From a virus, in the IMG/VR virus record IMGVR_UViG_3300017956_000167, positions 1 to 21,260 of that record: a DNA stretch of 21,260 nucleotides, one strand, 5' to 3'. Positions 19,653 to 21,260 of this stretch are shown piece after piece. The translations under genes and the position numbers were made by a program. Numbering within the stretch: position 1 is the stretch's first letter; the number at the start of each line of letters is the position of its first letter. Below the pieces are notes generated by a model. It ran no database searches. It was not told the DNA's origin and saw only the letters and a program-made list of their open reading frames with translations.

Positions 19653-20213
19653 ATGGAATTAACTGCTGAAATAGTTAGAGAGTTATTAGATTATAATCCT
19701 AATACTGGAGAGCTTTTTTGGAAGAAAAGACCTCTAAAGTATTTTAAAAATAAACATGATAGAGATAAATGGAACGGTAAATTTTCTGGTAAGGAAGCAT
19801 TCACTACTATCTATCGTCAAAAAACTGGAAGAATTTCAAGAAAAGAAGGTAGAATTTTTGGAAAAAAATATTTAGCACATCGTATAATATGGCTACATTA
19901 TTATGGTTGTTTACCTAAAAATCAAATAGATCATATTAATCATGATCCAACTGATAATAGAATAATTAACCTTAGAGAAGTTACTCCTTCTGAAAATAAT
20001 AGAAATAGAACACTACAATCTAATAATAAAGTAGGACATAATGGTGTTTACTATGATAAAGATAATAATAAATATAGAGCACACATAGCAATTAATAATG
20101 TTAGTAAATGTTTAGGACGTTATACTACTCTTGAAGAAGCAGTAGAAGCTAGAAGAATAGCTAATATAAATTATAATTTTCACGCTAATCATGGGGCAGA
20201 GAAAAATGACTGA
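19653..20213 (+). CDS. HNH-AP2 homing endonuclease inserted between nrdA and nrdB
   Basis: This 186-residue protein starts at 19653 (GAGGGG just upstream), 1 bp after the nrdA stop. The HNH nuclease motif is IDHINHDPTDNRIINLREVT (92-111) followed by N114-N117, with D93, H94, H97 and N102. An AP2-type DNA-binding domain follows: GVYYDKDNNKYRAHIAINN (131-149), then LGRYTTLEEAVEARR. This is the usual build of free-standing phage homing endonucleases. The codons (AAT, AAA, ATA, TTA) are much more AT-rich than those of nrdA and nrdB, which suggests transfer. Its last 8 bp overlap the nrdB start, and its end supplies the nrdB ribosome site. T4-like phages carry mobE in the same nrdA-nrdB gap. Confidence 0.9.
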   Translation: MELTAEIVRELLDYNPNTGELFWKKRPLKYFKNKHDRDKWNGKFSGKEAFTTIYRQKTGRISRKEGRIFGKKYLAHRIIWLHYYGCLPKNQIDHINHDPTDNRIINLREVTPSENNRNRTLQSNNKVGHNGVYYDKDNNKYRAHIAINNVSKCLGRYTTLEEAVEARRIANINYNFHANHGAEKND

Positions 20214-21177
20214 GTTAAAACTACAAGATGAACGAGATTACTTTAAACCATTTCATTATCCTTGGGCTTATGATGCATGGCTAAAGCATGAGCAATCACA
20301 CTGGCTGCATACTGAAGTGCCAATGATTGAAGATGTCAAGGACTGGAAAGATAAACTATCTACAGAAGAGAAGTACTTTCTCACAAATATTTTTCGTTTC
20401 TTTACACAGTCAGACATAGATGTATCTGGTGGGTACGTAAATAATTATCTGCCTAACTTTCCACAACCAGAGATACGTATGATGTTGTCGGGCTTTGCTG
20501 CTCGTGAGGCTTTACATGTAGCTGCATACTCACATCTCATTGAGTCTCTTGGTATGCCAGAGACAACATATAATGAGTTCAATGAGTATGAAGCTATGCG
20601 AGACAAGCATGAGTTCTTCAAGGCAAACGTGTCCTCTGGTAAGCTGCCTATACCTCTACAGATTGCAGCTATCTCTGCTTTCACTGAGGGCTTGGCATTG
20701 TTCAGTAGCTTTATTATGCTGCTTAACTTTCCTCGACATGGCAAGATGAAGGGCATGGGACAGATAGTTACATGGTCTATTGTAGATGAAACACAACATG
20801 CAGAAGGTATGATCAAGTTATTTAGAACTTATGTAGAAGAGAATAGGAATGTTTGGAATGACAAAACCAAATCAGAAATCTATAAGACGGCAACTAAGAT
20901 GGTTGAACTGGAAGATAAATTTGTCGATCTTGCGTTTAAGATGGGTGCGATTGATGGCCTCACTCCGACAGAAGTTAAGGAATACATTCGGTATATAGCA
21001 GATCGTAGACTAATATCTATGGGCATGAAAGGCATATTCAAAGTCAAGACTAACCCATTGCCGTGGGTAGAGACTATGATTAATGCTCCTACTCATACAA
21101 ACTTCTTTGAGAACAGAGCTACAGACTACGCTAAAGGTGCATTACAAGGAGACTGGTCAGATGTTTGGGCAAACTAA
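20206..21177 (+). CDS. nrdB: Ribonucleoside-diphosphate reductase beta subunit (class Ia)
   Basis: This 323-residue subunit holds the di-iron centre and tyrosyl radical. Ligand candidates are D70 (TQSDIDVSGG), E101 and H104 (AREALHVAAYSH), E161 (FTEGLAL), and E195 and H198 (DETQHAEG). The radical tyrosine is Y108, four residues after H104 as in E. coli (H118, Y122), so this is the tyrosyl-radical type. I chose the ATG at 20206; 20191 would add five residues inside the HNH gene. The ribosome site (GGGGCAGAG) is formed by the end of the HNH gene. It should pair with the NrdA above, using its C-terminus (GDWSDVWAN). Confidence 0.95.
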   Translation: MTELKLQDERDYFKPFHYPWAYDAWLKHEQSHWLHTEVPMIEDVKDWKDKLSTEEKYFLTNIFRFFTQSDIDVSGGYVNNYLPNFPQPEIRMMLSGFAAREALHVAAYSHLIESLGMPETTYNEFNEYEAMRDKHEFFKANVSSGKLPIPLQIAAISAFTEGLALFSSFIMLLNFPRHGKMKGMGQIVTWSIVDETQHAEGMIKLFRTYVEENRNVWNDKTKSEIYKTATKMVELEDKFVDLAFKMGAIDGLTPTEVKEYIRYIADRRLISMGMKGIFKVKTNPLPWVETMINAPTHTNFFENRATDYAKGALQGDWSDVWAN

Positions 21178-21260
21178 AGAACACCTACAAGAAGTGGAGA
21201 TGTCTTACTGGCAGCACTTCTGGTTTGCACTTGGTTTGATTCCATTCTTTCTATTTGCAA
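21161..21260 (+). CDS. N-terminus of a small membrane protein (DUF6356-like), cut by window edge
   Basis: The reading frame starts at 21161 (AAGGAG 9 nt upstream), overlaps the nrdB end by 17 bp and runs off the window after 33 codons. It begins MFGQTKEHLQEVEMSYWQHF and turns hydrophobic (WFALGLIPFFLFA). I recall small phage and bacterial proteins with a similar ExxMxYxxHFxFAL start and two membrane segments (DUF6356 type). Function is unknown. Confidence 0.65.
   Translation, partial: MFGQTKEHLQEVEMSYWQHFWFALGLIPFFLFA

Overview
The window is a stretch of a tailed double-stranded DNA phage genome. It is AT-rich by eye, with gene-dense, overlapping ORFs. It carries a large terminase, a T7-type primase-helicase, a T7-type family A DNA polymerase, a RecB/Cas4-like exonuclease, a ssDNA-binding protein and a class Ia ribonucleotide reductase. 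No integrase, repressor or tRNA gene is visible, so a lytic lifestyle is likely. The polymerase has Tyr at the position equivalent to E. coli Pol I residue 762, which agrees with this. The gene set (SleB-type lysozyme, DUF932, DUF3310, Gp88-like and DUF6356-like proteins) resembles marine or environmental proteobacterial phages. The host cannot be fixed from sequence alone.

Layout: the genome diverges around 3071-3666. Leftward (minus strand) is the packaging/virion module: terL, then a HlyC-like protein that lacks both catalytic residues of the RTX-toxin acyltransferase family, then an Ala/Gly-rich protein, then the start of a probable portal gene cut by the window edge. A consensus sigma70-type promoter sits so close to terL that the message would be nearly leaderless.

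The 596-bp divergence region holds no convincing gene. It contains several hairpins and a rightward TTGACA-N17-TATTGT promoter, and is the best candidate here for an origin or structured regulatory region.

Rightward, 3667-8871 is an early region of small proteins (32-211 aa). Its first part is punctuated by hairpins. Three of these are near-copies of one another, with a conserved 8-bp inner stem, a loop ending in GT and a 3-nt bulge on the 5' side. After 5409 the small genes overlap or abut almost continuously, which suggests translational coupling. A DUF932 protein follows and ends at a strong intrinsic terminator (9810-9856). Next come small genes, a secreted SleB-family endolysin and a coiled-coil protein.

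From 11451 comes the replication core: primase-helicase, a possible PD-(D/E)XK fusion protein, DNA polymerase, SSB, a terminator and an exonuclease. The nucleotide-supply block follows: DUF3310, nrdA and nrdB. Free-standing GIY-YIG and HNH-AP2 endonuclease genes sit beside and inside it, the HNH gene exactly between nrdA and nrdB. The window ends in the first codons of a small membrane protein.

How the genes work together: NrdAB turns ribonucleotides into dNTPs. The primase-helicase, polymerase, SSB and exonuclease replicate and process DNA. The small early proteins probably act on the host. SleB, perhaps with the small membrane protein at 3667, serves lysis, and TerL and portal package DNA.
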